From the NCBI GenBank assembly GCA_036268995.1, contig DATATB010000148.1, positions 1 through 64,000 on the forward strand: a stretch of 64,000 nucleotides of DNA, written 5' to 3'. The position numbers and the translations under genes are program-made. This document shows, one piece after another, positions 63,275 to 64,000 of the stretch. The first letter of the stretch is position 1. The number at the start of each line of letters is the position of its first letter. A model generated the notes under the pieces. That model saw nothing but the letters and a program-made list of their open reading frames with translations. It was not told the origin of the DNA and made no database searches. The stretch is from DATATB01 sp036268995. GTDB lineage: Bacteria > Planctomycetota > Planctomycetia > Pirellulales > PNKZ01.

Positions 63275-64000
63275 CGGCCAAGACTCCTCTGGATTTTGTC
63301 ACGCACCGCTTGCTGATAATCCGTGCGGCAGGATTCCTTCATGATTACGACCAGCCGCTCACGCGCCCGCGACATACCGACATATAGTAGCGACCGGCTC
63401 TCGTCATCGGCGATCCGACTGACATCGTGAAGCACGATCATCGAATTCTCCATCCCCTTGAAGGCATGGATTGTGGAATGCCCGATGGCGGTCCTGTTTC
63501 TTTTTCCGATTGCCTGGTCTGCAAGGTCGACCAGAGGCTGGCCGGCAAGTCGATCCATCCCAGCGAGACACGAATGGCCGAGCACGACCGGCGAGAGCAG
63601 TGTAATTTCGCGAGGTCCAACACCTTCATTGATCGCTGCCGAGACCACTTGCTCAACGACAGCTCGCGCCTGCACTGGGTTATCCGGCACGAATCGGTAA
63701 TCAACGGCGCGCCCTGGAACGTCAGCGAGCCGGAATGGAGGTTTCTCGAAACCGGAGAGTAGGCAGGTCTCTTCACCGATCGCGCGAGTGTTCCGGCAAT
63801 TTACGCGGAGGCGGGCCCTTGCAAAGTGGGGAGCGCGACTCTGAAGTAGTTGAAACATCTCATCGGAGTCGAGCTGGCCGTAGATCGCCTGTCGCTCAAA
63901 ATCGCAGAAGATTGTCCATCGTCCACCAGCTAGTCCGCCCCTCACGAGAACGTCTAATGCGTCGAGAAACGCTGGGCGAATCAGATCCTGCGCCTCGTCA
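63271..64000 (-). CDS. UvrD-like superfamily 1 helicase, C-terminal part (cut by window edge)
   Basis: The frame is open to the right edge, so the 5' end is missing. DEAQDLIRPAFLDALD at its start is the Walker B of UvrD/Rep helicases. VGPREITLLSPVV is a middle strand and YVGMSRARERLVVIM is motif VI. About 243 residues are seen. A UvrD-type helicase, possibly with an N-terminal NERD nuclease domain, is likely. It is the first visible gene of the minus-strand operon and overlaps drmA by 4 bp. It may be a DISARM-associated helicase in place of, or in addition to, drmC/drmD. Confidence 0.85.
   Translation of the reverse strand, partial: DEAQDLIRPAFLDALDVLVRGGLAGGRWTIFCDFERQAIYGQLDSDEMFQLLQSRAPHFARARLRVNCRNTRAIGEETCLLSGFEKPPFRLADVPGRAVDYRFVPDNPVQARAVVEQVVSAAINEGVGPREITLLSPVVLGHSCLAGMDRLAGQPLVDLADQAIGKRNRTAIGHSTIHAFKGMENSMIVLHDVSRIADDESRSLLYVGMSRARERLVVIMKESCRTDYQQAVRDKIQRSLGR

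Noticed and set aside
56257..64000. BREX or Druantia system
   Set aside because: No PglZ, BrxC or very large DruE-type protein is seen; DrmB-type and DrmA-type proteins with SPECTNH methyltransferase fit DISARM better.

Overview
The window is a high-GC, densely coded stretch of a bacterial chromosome that looks like a member of the Planctomycetota (Pirellulales-like). The signs are a sulfatase with a CxPxR site, exported heme-c/dehydrogenase fusions of the type common in that phylum, tandem sialidases, Tat-exported sugar isomerase and dioxygenase proteins, a paired ECF sigma factor and Ser/Thr kinase, and a RimK-type ligase next to olefin (ole) genes. This is inferred from gene content; no rRNA or complete tRNA is present.

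Layout. 1-3.0 kb: the 3' end of a RimK/MptN-like ATP-grasp ligase followed by OleC-like and OleD-like long-chain hydrocarbon genes. 3.0-10.1 kb: an endonuclease/exonuclease/phosphatase-family membrane protein, a squalene-cyclase-like protein with a heme-c motif, a RelE/ParE-like toxin pair, a DUF3467-like protein, a superfamily 1 helicase with an apparent DbpA-type RNA-binding domain, heptanucleotide repeats and a short-chain dehydrogenase. 10.1-19.1 kb: a tight eight-gene minus-strand operon (radical SAM, GNAT, membrane protein, asparagine synthase, GT2, WbqC, sugar-nucleotide dehydratase, DegT aminotransferase) that probably builds an amidated or aminated surface glycan. 19.4-24.4 kb: two large plus-strand membrane proteins, probably GT-C/YfhO-like.

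24.7-42.4 kb is a catabolic and exported-protein region: lectin-esterase-propeller fusion, sulfatase, class C beta-lactamase-like hydrolase, sorbosone dehydrogenase with three heme-c sites, NHL protein, sugar isomerase, two sialidase-type proteins, a beta-helix protein and an intradiol dioxygenase. 42.5-45.6 kb carries a Ser/Thr kinase with a C-terminal TPR-like region and its ECF sigma factor.

From 45.6 kb to the right edge the DNA is accessory. A fragment of a tRNA 3' end (T-arm and acceptor, tRNA-Ser-like) and a 19-bp direct repeat flank a 4.6-kb segment containing a nucleotidyltransferase/Xre pair and a primase-helicase-nuclease fusion of the TOTE conflict-system type. A large serine recombinase with several C-terminal helix-turn-helix units follows, then several unknown genes. 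The right end is a DISARM-like defence locus: a cytosine-5 methyltransferase with an SPECTNH site, a Vsr-like endonuclease, DrmB (DUF1998), DrmA helicase and the C-terminal part of a UvrD-type helicase that runs off the edge. Together 45.7-64 kb reads as a defence island built by recombinase-mediated insertion. The most interesting parts are the repeat-bounded TOTE module and the DISARM variant with Vsr and a UvrD-type helicase.
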